64,000 bases of DNA from Mesorhabditis belari (lineage: Eukaryota; Nematoda; Chromadorea; Rhabditida; Rhabditidae). A program made the translations under genes and the position numbers. The DNA lies in NCBI GenBank assembly GCA_958450365.1, contig CAUEEP010000864.1, positions 62,001 through 126,000 on the forward strand, read 5' to 3'. Below, one piece after another: positions 34,265 through 44,918 of the stretch. Position 1 is the first letter of the stretch; each line of letters opens with the position of its first letter. The notes beneath the pieces are model-generated. The model had not been told where the DNA came from. It saw only the letters and a program-made list of their open reading frames with translations, and did no database searches.

Positions 34265-35162
34265 TTTTTCTATCACAAGTCATTCCAGACATTTTGCTTT
34301 AAAATGACACCTGTCTTTTTCTATACTTTCCATTACTGACGTCAAAAAAACAATTGAAATTAATTAAAAATCGAATTTTTAATTAGCTTAGTAATCGCAA
34401 AAAAAATCCAATGGAAAACCAGTAGATTCTGACTTTATTCTTTTTACAAGGTAAAATCCAAGGTTTTTAGAGCAATTTTAATTTAAAATTTAAAGCAAAT
34501 TTAAAAAGCAATTTGTGTAAGAGAGTTTATTTTATCTGTATAAGCTCTTATAGAGTTTGTATAAGAGATATTTTAAGATTTGCTAAAAAAATATGCGAAC
34601 AAAACATAAAAAATAATGCCGTTAGCATCGCTCGTTTCTGATAAATGAGAGCTGATACCCATCGGGCAGTTTCTTTTGCACCACCCTAATAGGAGTGCTT
34701 AGTCATGCCAAAAAATAATCCCAAACTTGATGGTGGATTTTGGTGCCTTTTCGAGAGTCTGAATGTGCTTCTTCTCGAGTCTCGGATGCCTTTGCGAAAA
34801 GGAAGATTTTTAACAACTTTTCCTTGCCAATTCCTTCATTTTATCGGCTCATTGATAGTCAATAAGGGGCTTTCTCCCCCATTAATTCTTTAGGCATCGT
34901 TAATGGCTGCAAGATAATACCGGATTTCTTTTGTAAAACAAAAGAAATCCGGTGATTATCTTGGTACTCGATGGTATTTGAAAAATCGACGTACATTAGC
35001 TATATTAGACGTTTTACGCCAATTTATTTGACTATTTTGCTACAACAACAGTCAACCAAATTTAAAACATTATCATTCACCAAAGAATGCTTTCATTGGT
35101 ATCCAGATCATTGAATTCTATTCCCTGGAGAAGTTCGACTCCAGCCAATCTTTGTCATTCTT
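34265..35162. repeat. Spacer between the inverted-repeat arms
   Basis: Contains the end of the foldback-family arm, sequence shared inverted with 455-700 (CTCGAGTCTCGGATGCC region), then an R6 tail (34,915-35,160). The change to the right arm falls at CATTCTTCAG|CTTTCTAATG near 35,163. Confidence 0.7.
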
Positions 35163-35574
35163 CAGCTTTCTAATGAGAAAAAGGAAGAGATTATTACATT
35201 GTCACAGATTAAAGTTTGAGTCTAGACTTTGAAATTCCCATTGTATTGGATGGAGGATTGGAGGAAAACAAATGAAAGACCTGGGGATTGTTCGGGTTTT
35301 GTTCAAGCTCAGGTTCATTTTTCGTTCGATTAAAGTTAGAGAAATAAAGACGACAAATTAATATGCAAATTATCTAATATAATATATTTTATTAATGCGT
35401 TTTATTTCTTTCTGAATAAAGTATTTATATAAATGATTTATCTATAAATGATTTATTTATAAATGATATAAATTCGCACCGAAAACTAACGAAAAGCCAT
35501 TTTTCGAAAAAGCCAAGGCCAAACCGATTCTGAAATGAGTGGTCATAGATCTCTATCTCGAAGTGGACTTATAT

Positions 35575-35730
35575 TATATTAAACTATACCACTCTTCACC
35601 CCCTTCTTCTTCCTCCTTGCTTTTTTTTCTTTTTTCTTTTTTTCCTGCTTTTTTTTTTTTTTTAAACCATTTCCCCTCTATAATAAAAACGGGGGATAGG
35701 CGAAATAGAATTTTTTTAATAAAATATGTT

Positions 35731-35768
<38 letters not shown>

Positions 35769-36050
35769 TTTTTCTAATTTTTTTTTATTTTGTTATTTTT
35801 TATAATTAAAATAATAAAAAAAATAAAATTTTTTATCTAAAAAAAAAAAATTTTTTTTTTTGGGGTTTTTTTTAATTGAAAATTTAAATGGAGTGGGATA
35901 ATATTTTTATTTGAAAATGGAAAATATTTAAAAAAGCCCTTTTCTTATTAAATTAGCACGCTCCTTGTTTTTGGATTTTGTTTTTCTGAGGTTGGGTGGC
36001 GATCATTGAAATTTTCCCCAAATTTCTGGGACCCACCCCCCCCCCCCCCT
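35575..36050. other. Probable low-quality or corrupted consensus
   Basis: Homopolymers dominate (T runs up to ~37, a run of 14 C). The expected arm sequence is still dimly visible: AAAGCCCTTTTCTTATTAAATTAGCACGC stands where the other copies have CAGCCCTTTCCTTATTCAACAAGCACGC. This pattern is more like poor base calling than evolution. Frames inside it should be ignored. Confidence 0.7.
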
Positions 36051-37159
36051 CCTGATTGCAAATTCTTTCCATCATTCTTGGCCACGTTCCTCGGGGTCGA
36101 GATGCGACTGGTCGAAGCTCGCAAGCACGCTTGTTGCATTGAAAAGACATCGATGGGAATGTCTTTTACGTCAAAAATGTCAATTTTAATGTGTTTCATT
36201 GTTTCATTTGAATTCGAACGATTTTAATGTTTTTCAGCTATCCTTTCAGCTTCAAGCTATCCAAGCAATGTTCTTTAAAGCTTAAACGCAAGCTTTCTGG
36301 CACATCTGCACCAAAATAATCCGTTTGACATCAAAAGGAAATGAACTTTTGTTAGAACGTGAAAATCGTGGATATCGTGGAAATTTTTACCCCAAAAAAC
36401 CGGTAATTTAGTTGCCAAGATGAACCGCTGCATTGAACCGCTGAAAATCGTGTGTTCACTTCGGAAAGAATTTGGAAAAACCCGAACGGGTCATCTGGTT
36501 TTACTCGATTTTTGACTCTATTCAATTGAAAGTCCAATTTTGAAAAGTTTTTATTGTTATTGAAAAGTTGTTTTGATTCCAGTGACTTTTCAACACTTTT
36601 TGGAAAGTTTATAATAATAATACTTTATTCACGCGAATATTCAATTCACGCGAATTCCTACTAATAGAGTACACAGATCTATTGGGTGAAATGAAAACTG
36701 CCGGCTATTGTCATATGTGGCATTTGAGTACTTTCTTCAAAAGAAACCCATTTTGGTGTCAATGGAAAGGTGTAGGGGAATCAAAAATTAGGCTTAAATC
36801 CAGATTTTCAGAATGATTCAAAAACTGGTTTTCAAGAAATGCCAAATTTACGAATTTTCACAAAACTTCCATTTTAAACGAAACTACTAAGTGTATCTTT
36901 TTGGAAATTTGGCAATAAGCCTAATTTTTGATTCTCTACAACTTTTCTATTGACCGGAAAAATGGGTTTCTTTTGAAGAAAGTGTGAAAACTGGACATCA
37001 GACATCTCCAGTCCTACATTTCTGAGTCTCACACTTCTCTCACACAGAAGCCAAAATCCTACTACGCAAGAGGAATCCGCAAACTGCCTGTGAAATGGGC
37101 AGAAGCCGAATGGAAATTATTTCGAATGAATTCATGGTTTTAGGTTGAATAAATTCTAG

Positions 37160-38021
37160 TTCAAAGTCCGGCAGTTTTCAATTCACCAACCCAATATGTC
37201 CGGTACGACAACTAATCTGAAGACCAATTGCGGCGGATCCTATATTGCCCCAAAATGGGTTCTGACGGCGGCAAGCTGCGTCCGAAAAAATGTCCGATGG
37301 TATTACTATTTGAGCTACAGGTTCAGGCCAGGCAATAAATTTGAGGTATGACAATGTCTCAGCCAGTAAACAAGTAATCAGGTACAAGCTCAAAGCCAGA
37401 CTGCTCGTGTTTGGGATCACGGTGACGTCGCTCTCTTAGAGGTGGACCTTAGATATTAGTAGTGAAAAACCTTATGTTATCTAGCTGGAAACGGATATTG
37501 ACACCAGTGATGATCTTGGAAAGCGAGTATGCCTCGAAGCCAGGGCTTGACACTGAAAGAGCCGATGCTCGCTTTTGGAATGGGAGACGGTAAAATTCAA
37601 AAGTTGTCTAGCGATGCAAAGCATTAAGGAGAATTTTAGAGATGTTAATCATTGACCCTAAGAAACTCTTTCATTCGCATCTAATATTTAGTTCAGGAGA
37701 AAAAGCCAAAGTTCAAGAAGCCATTTTACGTGCCGAATGTCTTGATGAACAAGACACCTTCTGCGGTCGCGGAAAAGCCACGACTAAGGCAAATATCCTT
37801 TGAGCTTTCAACATTGCTTTTAGGGAGATTCCGGTGGCCCGCTTGTAGCAAAATTCGGTCAGCTTTGGTACCAAGTGGGAATCATGAGCGACTCGTCCAG
37901 CCTTGGATACAGTTATTTTCTAGTGGCCTAAAAATTCCCTTCATTTTCAGCGAGGGCGACTCCGATCACTCCGAAACTTGCGAGTGGCTCAATAAAGAGA
38001 CAAAAACTGTCATTTGCTAAG
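37160..38021 (+). pseudogene. Trypsin-like serine protease homologue lacking the catalytic His, copy C (frameshift)
   Basis: Exons: 37,160-37,345, 37,382-37,441, 37,485-37,589, 37,697-37,788, 37,824-37,911, then an uncertain last exon from 37,951. Motifs are as in copy B: LTAASC in place of TAAHC, HGDVALLE, and GDSGGPLV at 37,824. One G is missing in exon 3 (CCAGGGCTT against CCAGGGGCTT in copies B and D), which shifts the frame. The intron 37,789-37,823 is 35 nt and starts with GC after CTAAG, the only donor that keeps the frame. A possible earlier exon (37,048-37,136) with an activation-like SRMEIISNEFM would leave an intron of only 23 nt, so I do not include it. Read errors could explain the frameshift. 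Confidence 0.65.
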
Positions 38022-38210
38022 CCGCTGCCAAATAAAATGAATTCGATGAAAAATGTCACGCTCCCTTTGCAATCTTCTGCTTTTGAGTCATCAACTTTCT
38101 TCATTCTTCATTGGATTTTCTTAAATTTTTTGAAGAAACAAACCTTGGACTTTTAAGATTAATAATTGATTGATTACTTCACTGAGTTCAATTTGTAATT
38201 TTATAATTAC

Positions 38211-38368
38211 CCTTCTTGGCGATTCTCTTGATAAGCCAAATATTGGACCAATTGTTGGTCCAGAGACCAATCTACAGTGATGTTCTTGATGTGCGTGAAG
38301 AATGAGTTGAGCACTGGGCACCCAAAATTTGATTGCAGTTTTATCTTTTGTCCAGAAAACCTTTCAAT
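38211..38368 (-). CDS. Internal exon of an unknown gene
   Basis: The minus-strand frame includes FGCPVLNSFFTHIKNITVDW and SLDQQLVQYLAYQENRQE, up to a GTAATT donor at 38,210. The sequence is well mixed and contains an N-x-T site. The 5' limit is the preceding stop; the acceptor was not found. The next exon would fall in the inverted repeat, where none is visible, so the gene is probably truncated. No family is recognised. Confidence 0.5.
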
Positions 38369-38369
38369 T

Positions 38370-39110
38370 CAGTTTATAACAAAAGACACAATGCTTGTGC
38401 ATAGCACCGAAAAGATATTCTGATTTTCGGTTGCAGAAAGTCGTAGTATCCACCATTAGGATCAGCTAGACACGCAACACTCCCAGTTTACATTAAATCC
38501 TAAAGATCTCCGGTTTTAGGTCTCCGGTTTTGCAGGCTCTTTCAGGTAAAAGCTCTGCGCTATTTACATTCAAAAAACTTGTGTTCATAATTAGTTATGA
38601 GATCTGGAGAAATGGATCAAAATAATGAGAATTATCTCAAATTTTCTAAGGTTCAGAAAAGTAGCATAAGATCGCGATCTTTTGCATAGTTATTCATGCT
38701 AAGCCTGGAATACTCGTGTCTTGCATTTTAAAAGTTTTAGCCGCGCTTTTTGTTCACAGTTCTAACTAGGAGGCTCTAGAAAGGAGCTTTGAAGTAGATT
38801 TATAGGAGCTTTAGAGAAGCTTTACAGGAGCTAAATAGGGACTATAAAGGAGCTTTAAAGGGGCTTAAAGTTTAAAGTTTTTAAAAGCGGTCGGATTTAT
38901 GGAAAGCTGGAGTTTTAAGATAAAACAACAAGCAATTTTTCGACACTTAGAAAGATACGGAATCGATTGGAAAGGGATGGAAAGGTAGAAAGATAGAAAA
39001 TCGAATTAAAATCCTTCCATATCTTTCTATTCGAAATTCGATTAGAAAGATATGGAAAATAGGGCGAGTCTGGTTCACAGTTGAAATCTTGGCGAAATTG
39101 TTGTTTACAG
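38370..39110. other. Intergenic stretch, nothing recognised
   Basis: Unique AT-rich DNA with a short GGAGCTTTA array at 38,770-38,870 and AAAGATATGGAAA-type repeats near 38,950-39,060. No exon was supported. Confidence 0.4.
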
Positions 39111-39305
39111 GGACTGGGCGCCATTTGTTCACAGTTGACTTCTAGGGGCGATTGTCGTTCATCTTGCTTGCTTGCTCATAGTTGACAACTAGGCGCCTTT
39201 GCTTTTCACAGTTGACATCTAGGCGTTATTATTGTTCACAGTGGACACCTATGCGCCATTAGTTCACAGTTGACAACCAGGCGCCTTTGTGGTTCACAGT
39301 GAACA
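39110..39305 (+). repeat. Minisatellite, unit ~35 bp (GTTCACAGTTGACATCTAGG)
   Basis: Five or six units of GGTTCACAGTTGACAACTAGG / CGCCATTTG alternate head to tail. Confidence 0.8.
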
Positions 39306-39349
39306 ACTAAAGATAGAAAGATAGAAAGATATAGAAATACATGATTTAC

Positions 39350-39892
39350 TGAAGGGCCTTACTCGGAAGCGTCTTTTCTTAATGTAATCTTAATGTAATC
39401 GCCGTATGCTTGACGAGGTCAACATTTGGTCGCACATATTTTTTCTGCCAACAAACCCAATCAATAATTCAAAATTGCTCAATTTCCAATTTCCATTCAA
39501 TTATTGTGAACTATTGGCAGAGCCTTTGGCAGAAATAGCCTCGTCTCCTCCCCCCTGGGCAAGCAGATGTCAAATAATGTATCAATCGGTAGCGATATCA
39601 AAGAAAAGATCATTCATTCTCTTCATTTGTCACTTTCAAAATCTGCTCTCTTTACCTATTTTTCAAAATTGCTCAATTTCCCATTTTCCATTCGTGCCAG
39701 GAATGTTCCCATTCATCCTTAAGAAATCAAAGGATGAATGGGAACATTCCTTGCACGCAAGGAATATTCCCATTTCTTCTTTGAGTCCTTAATTGAATTG
39801 ATCTAAAATTGAATTAAAAATTCAAAGTATTTTTAAACGTTAGTCGAATTTTGTCAGATTGACCAAGCTTACGCTATTAAGGTCAAGATTCA
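39350..39892. repeat. Repeat R5, inverted copy
   Basis: Inverted copy of 6,765-7,290. The 39,406-39,792 frame exists only through repeat identity. Confidence 0.75.
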
Positions 39893-40375
39893 ATGAAATT
39901 GGTCCAAGAAGAGAAATTAACGAGCGAACACAAAGAATGGAACCACAAATCTCGGTCTAGCAATGATACATCAACGCGATCAGGTGAGAAGAAATATGAT
40001 TTAACAAACAAATCATATCCTTTATCTATCTTTATGTCTACCACTACCAGCTAGCTGCTTACAGTTTGTTTCCGGGAGAGCCTTTGTGACGAGATTTACT
40101 AGTATATAAGAATCAAGAATTTATTAAGAACGCTTCTGATATCCTGGTCTGCGTCTGGTTTAATTTAAATCAGCCTACAAGAGTTAGAAGATTGCTTATG
40201 CTTGCTATGAAAACAAACAGGAACGAAACGACTTGACTTGGGTGCTTTTTGAAAATCTGTTATTGTCATAATTCAACAATTTCTCTTTAGTTTTCCCCGC
40301 AGGCCGTTACGGGCGAGAGTGCATGCCCATTTGCAATTGTCACAATGGGGCCAAGTGTACTCCAGTAGATCGAAG
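39893..40375 (+). CDS. EGF-like repeat exon with possible preceding exon
   Basis: Exon 40,303-40,375 follows CCCCGCAG and encodes RYGRECMPICNCHNGAKC ending TPVDRR before GGTAAT. The YGxxCxxxCxCxNGxxC spacing is that of EGF modules in CED-1/MEGF10-type and related extracellular proteins. Exon 39,893-39,983 starts at an ATG, encodes MKLVQEEKLTSEHKEWNHKS and ends in phase 1. It joins to give Gly-Arg-Tyr-Gly in frame across a 319-nt intron. The first exon begins in repeat R5 DNA, so its ATG is doubtful. No further exons were found before the next repeat at 40,560; this is a fragment or a truncated gene. Confidence 0.5.
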
Positions 40376-40559
40376 GTAATCTTTCACAGATGTTATTAAG
40401 AATTTATCGATAATAATAAAGCAGCTTTAAAGCAGTTTTCTGAAGAGATTTTTAGTCATAAAGTCTTGAATATAAAGCATAGACATTAGATATTTAGGCT
40501 AGATATTCTTTTTAGATTTAAATTATACCTTAATTATTTAAATTATATTATATTATTGA

Positions 40560-41400
40560 ATAAATTCTACTTCAAAGTCCGGCAGTTTTCAATTCACCAC
40601 CCCAGTATCCGGTACGTAATTACGGAAATTACGTCTATTGTTATTAAAAAGTTGTCTGTGATATTAACCTCAGTGCAATAAATTTATTAGAAAAAATTAA
40701 AGCTTCTTCATGCGTCGTCGTCCGTTCGAATGTTCACATTTATCGACCGTGTCGAATTGGCTGAAAGAAAAGGTTTTGAAAAGAAAAAAGATTTGATAGA
40801 GTACCAAAATCTGGGTGGTAGACAGTTTTTCTTTATCTAACAATGAGGAGCCTTCAACTTGATTTCTTTAGCAAAATTTCAAATAATCATTTGTTGCTGT
40901 GGATTTTTCCACGTAATCTCAAGCAATCAAATGTAAATTTTCACCAGAAACGTTTATAAATAAGATGAATTGAATCAGAACAAAGCAGAAGTTATTCAAT
41001 TCGGATTTCATCCGGTCTTATTCATCTTTCAATTCAATTCAATTCCGATCCGAGTCCTTTTTGATCCGAATTTAATAAGATCTGATCTGATCCAAGTGCT
41101 TTTCTGTCTGGGTTGAGAATCCAAAACAGAACTTACACATTGCTCGAAGACTGCTGGTCAAGCGGATCTCCCAAACTCAGTTTCACTTTGCTGTAGAAAG
41201 AGCGATCATTTGGAGTCGAAACAAAATAGTAACACGCTCTTTGCTCTCCCTAAAAGAAGAAAATAAAATTTGTTTTTTCTGCTGATTGTGCCGATTACTA
41301 GGATTTCTAAACTCAAATTTAAATAGATCCAAAATTTTCAACTCATTTACCGATTCTCCGCATGTGTAGTTGACCCTGAGATAGAATTCCATGCTTGGGC
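40560..41400. repeat. Repeat R3, copy 3
   Basis: Direct match to 3,150-3,960 including the truncated protease-like exon edge (GGCAGTTTTCAATTCACCA). The match ends inside the exon at 41,351-41,439; upstream of that point this locus is unique. Confidence 0.75.
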
Positions 41401-41439
41401 TCCAGTCGGAATCGTCATGAGTTAGTAGAGTGCAACTCG
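41137..41439 (-). CDS. Two exons of a Cys-rich extracellular-type protein (parent of the copies at 3.8 and 6.2 kb)
   Basis: Exon 41,351-41,439 (after GTTTCAG) encodes SCTLLTHDDSDWSPSMEFYL and RVNYTCGES. Exon 41,137-41,249 (after CTTTTAG) continues GEQRACYYFVSTPNDRSFYS with KVKLSLGDPLDQQSSSNV and ends at a GT|GTAAGT donor. The phases agree across the 101-nt intron. Three cysteines and an NYT site suggest an extracellular domain. Only the second exon is complete in the copies at 3,727-3,838 and 6,178-6,289. No family is recognised and no start or end exon was found. Confidence 0.6.
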
Positions 41440-41449
41440 CTGAAACGTT

Positions 41450-42370
41450 TTGATATTCTCGAGACAGTACTTCATTTTTGCAGACTTTATTGTATTAAGT
41501 TGGCCGACAAGTCTTTAGACACCATTTAAAAAGCTATTTAGAAAGAAACAATTCACTTTTTACTTCACGATTTGCTCCATAAGAAAGGCTTGATATTTTT
41601 CTATAAAATATTGTTGAAATCTTAAGAAATGTTTTGTTTCTGGTTTTTTTGTTCTGAGGTGTGAACTTGGCCAGAGCGAGGACTCGATAGCGCGATTCAG
41701 ACACTTTCGTCCAAAGAAATCTATTTTGATGCCAATAGAAAAAAAGAGCGCAAAAGTTAGATTTATAGCCAAATTTTCAGAACAATCTGTTCAGCCAATT
41801 CCTATTTTTAGCCAATTTATATCACCTTTTATCAAATTTTAGCAAAAACGAGTTTTTGCGCTCGGATTCTCTTAGAAATGGGCCCAGATTGGCATAAAAA
41901 AAGATAGAAAAGTGTATAATATTTTCTATTTATGGTTTTATTTAAAGCAAACCGTAGGCAAATTGGCGAACTTTTCATTTATAAACAAATTTTGAATAGA
42001 AAAAGTTAGGTGTATAACCAATTTTCAGAAGAATTGATTAAACCAATTCTTTTTATATAACTTTTTATCGAATTTAAAGCAAAAACAAGTTTTTGCGTTC
42101 CGATTTTCTTGGAAGCGCGCCCAGATTGACGTGAAAAGATAGAAAAGTGTATAATAAAGATCTTCTATTTGAAGCAAACTATTAATCAATTCATTGGCTT
42201 TTCATTTAAAAAACAGATTTATGACAAAGTGTCCAAAGAATTTTCGGCCAAGCTAATATCTGTAAGCAGAAATTCTTTTAAAAGATTCACAACCGCAGAA
42301 AGTTTTTAAGATTTTAAGTACTTGATTTTAGGTTCCATTGCCTATCCATTAACCCATTAAAACTTGTCTA
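41450..42370. other. Intergenic stretch with diverged repeats
   Basis: 41,860-41,960 and 42,075-42,160 share GTTTTTGCG..CGGATT..TTGG..GGAAAAGTGTATAAT segments. 42,155-42,260 matches 21,490-21,600. No gene is seen. Confidence 0.45.
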
Positions 42371-42371
42371 G

Positions 42372-42536
42372 AAGCTGATCACTCAAAAAGTGACCAAGTA
42401 CTTCGGCCGAAGAAATCTCTCACTTTTCTACCTGAAGATCACGCTGATTTTTTTGTCAAAAACTTTTTGGAATATAGTCAAGTTTATGAAAAAAATCTGG
42501 GAAGAATTCATGGCTTGGTTTTTGAGAAATCACCGT
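42372..42536 (+). CDS. Internal exon of an unknown gene
   Basis: After TTGTCTAG the frame reads ADHSKSDQVLRPKKSLTFLP and EDHADFFVKNFLEYSQVYEK, then NLGRIHGLVFEKSP to a GTAAAC donor. Codon use and composition are convincing, but I cannot name a family. The next likely exon at about 42,927-43,075 (RKTHYGRKSSIQGHPLYYQL, AETRMAENEKFKALES) does not share a compatible phase, so whether they belong together is open. Confidence 0.5.
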
Positions 42537-42926
42537 GTAAACTTATTCTACGAACTCAACCTAAGCAGAATTTTACACTAATTCCGATGCTGCTAATCGT
42601 TTTTGCAAAATGATTCGGAAACACGAGGAATCTGGCAAACAAGTTTGAGATCAATAGGGCAAAAAAGGGGGTTAAATGTCAAAAATCAGTCCCTATATAA
42701 GGCTTCTTTCGCCGTGCCAGTTCCATATAAGGCTTCGTTCACCGTCTCGAAATATGAGCTACTGGTGTCGTGGATAAGAGTCTTATTTCCAAAACAAGCT
42801 ATCAATCTTTGGATCGGTTTCGATTCCTTTCTTTTGTTTTGATTTTATTTTGATGTTTAACCGCTCGGTTTAAAAAACTTTTACCGAGAACTTTCTTTCC
42901 AACTTAATAATATCTGTAAGCAGAAA

Positions 42927-43139
42927 ATGTTTCGAAAGACTCACTACGGCAGAAAGTCGAGTATTCAAGGTCATCCCTTATATTATCAGCTTCGAGCAGA
43001 GACACGTATGGCTGAAAATGAAAAGTTTAAAGCTTTAGAGAGTAAAATGAGCAATCGATTCTGCTTTGAACTGGATCTTTCTTTGAACTGGAATTTTCTC
43101 TGGACCAGAGCTGTTTCAAAAGCTAAAAGCCATGGCTAG
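42927..43139 (+). CDS. Candidate exon, unknown, running into a tandem duplication
   Basis: The frame from the ATG at 42,927 includes HPLYYQLRAETRMAENEKFK and SKMSNRFCFEL and then enters the duplicated 43,117-43,302 DNA. The first half looks coding; the tail does not. A diverged copy of its first 50 bases lies at 42,260-42,310. Confidence 0.35.
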   Translation: MFRKTHYGRKSSIQGHPLYYQLRAETRMAENEKFKALESKMSNRFCFELDLSLNWNFLWTRAVSKAKSHG

Positions 43140-43302
43140 CCAAGCCAAGCGCAAAGCCAATTGCTTCAATTGGCCTTGGCCTGTGGCTCAATATTTAGCC
43201 TTATTTGGATAAAAGCCATGGCTAGCCAAGCCAAGCGCAAAACCAATTGCTTTCAATTGGCCTTGGCCTGTGGCTCTTATTTAGCCTTATTTGGATCTGG
43301 AT
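43117..43302 (+). repeat. Tandem duplication, ~93-bp unit
   Basis: Two near-identical units (AAAAGCCATGGCTAGCCAAG ... AGCCTTATTTGGAT). Each contains the inverted CCAATTGCTTCAATTGG. Confidence 0.85.
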
Positions 43303-43309
43303 CTTTCTT

Positions 43310-44328
43310 TGAACAGAATTTTGTCTAAAACCGTGACTTTGGGCCAAGTTTTGTCTGGAATTTATAGGAATTTGAGCAAAAATATTTGACTTGGCTTTGA
43401 GCTGGCCTGGAAAATCGGCTCTAGAATGACTGTTCTGCTCTAGGGTCCAAAGAGCCAAACCCCAAACTTCCAATTTTTCTTCTCAAAGATTATCTTACTG
43501 GACTTGGTGGATATGCGCCATTCGCACAAATTGGTACCAAATCGACCTGGAAATCTCAAAATTTAAGCAACTTAAGGAAACGCACTTGAAAAGTCACTTC
43601 CGATTGCGTAGAAATTGCGAGCAAAAGTAGGAAAATGTTCACGGTGAGGAGCATTTTTTTGGCAAATCACACGATTTTAGATGAAACGTATTGCTCGGAT
43701 CCTTAAATAGTGGCTTTTTATGGTAACACATAATGAAATTTCACACAATTTTCTATTTTTATTTCATCACAATCCTTTCTTTTTTGTTTTCAGCTTGCTG
43801 AATTAAGTTTTCCCGACTTTTATGATGTGATCTTCTATTTTTGTCCGTTATTTTCTGTTCTATTTTGATACATGCATCTACAGCAAACGGTGAATTAGAA
43901 ACAGTAAATCGACCATAACACAAACGATTTTTTCTATTGAAAAACCCTATCTTTTTTACAAAATGATTCTCACGTGTTTTAAAAAGCGCTTATTTTGAGC
44001 CATTTCAAGAGGCAAAAAAGAAAAAAAGTAAAATTGAAACGATGCGATTTGATTCCTGGCTAATATCCCTAGCTAATAAAAAAATAATGAGTAAGAGATA
44101 CAAATACATAGTGCTCACATTGTACTGTTGTACAGTAACTTGTAACTAGCTGACCAATATTTATTTGCTCCTTTATTTAATTGTTCGTTTTTTTTGTCAT
44201 TTCAATAAATTTTTCACAAAACCAAAGTAATAAATCAATGACAGAATAAAAAAATGAAAACGATGATTATAACGATCGAGCCAGCTTCGGTGACATAGCA
44301 GACTGATGGGAAGTACAGTTTCATGTAC
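43310..44328. other. Intergenic stretch, nothing recognised
   Basis: No exon, RNA gene or repeat partner was recognised across this kilobase. Confidence 0.4.
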
Positions 44329-44765
44329 TCGGTATTGCCAAACTCTTGGTCTTGCCTGCAAAAGATTGAAATTTAAAATGAACAAGGTGCTACGCCTGTT
44401 GGGGGGCACTTTTTCCTCAAATCCACTCTTTCTGGAGTATTTTTATGCCTAGATCCCGAAAAACAGGACGAGAGCGGGGAAACGGCGTTTCAAGCCAAAT
44501 TTCGGGGCTCTAAGGTGCATGATCCTGCGTTTGTTTTAGAGAACGTTTTTCCGCAAAAAATTCCTACTCATCGAGTACACAGATCTATTGGATTGGTGAA
44601 ATGAGAACTGCCGTCTTTGCGTCTTGGTGTGAACACTGCAGGCTGTAAGAAAAATACTCCAGAAAGAGTGGATTTGAGGAAAAAAGTGCCCCCAACAGGC
44701 GTAGTACCTTGTTCATTTTAAATTTCAATCTTTTGCAGGCAAGACCAAGAGTTTGGCAATACCGA
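44329..44765. mobile_element. Inverted-repeat element with ~110-bp TIRs
   Basis: The arms 44,329-44,440 and 44,652-44,765 are near-perfect complements, from TCGGTATTGCCAAACTCTTG through GTTGGGGGGCAC to TTCTGGAGTAT. The centre shares GGGGCTC and TAGATCCCGAAAAACA-type sequence with the core of the 17.77-kb element, which suggests a related family. The right end lies about 150 bp from the SUV39-type gene's stop codon. Confidence 0.8.
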
Positions 44766-44918
44766 AAGAACGAAAAAATGGGACACCATCGTACTCGGCG
44801 TTTTGCTCATTTTGATGCCGAAATCTTTATTCGAAAAAGGTTAAAACACTATCCCAATAAACCCATAAAATATAAATTAACATGTCAATGAGGTGCTTGC
44901 GATTCGGGGCTAATCGTC

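Larger units (their letters stand above)
35163..38164. repeat. Right arm of ~3-kb inverted repeat
   Basis: Inverted partner of 31,260-34,260 and direct partner of parts of 1,210-3,205. It includes a degraded ~480-bp section (35,575-36,050), annotated separately, and protease-like copy C. It ends at TTAATAATTGAT, after which the flanks differ. Confidence 0.85.

Noticed and set aside
35539..35805. Frame rich in Ser and Phe
   Set aside because: Lies in the corrupted homopolymer patch.
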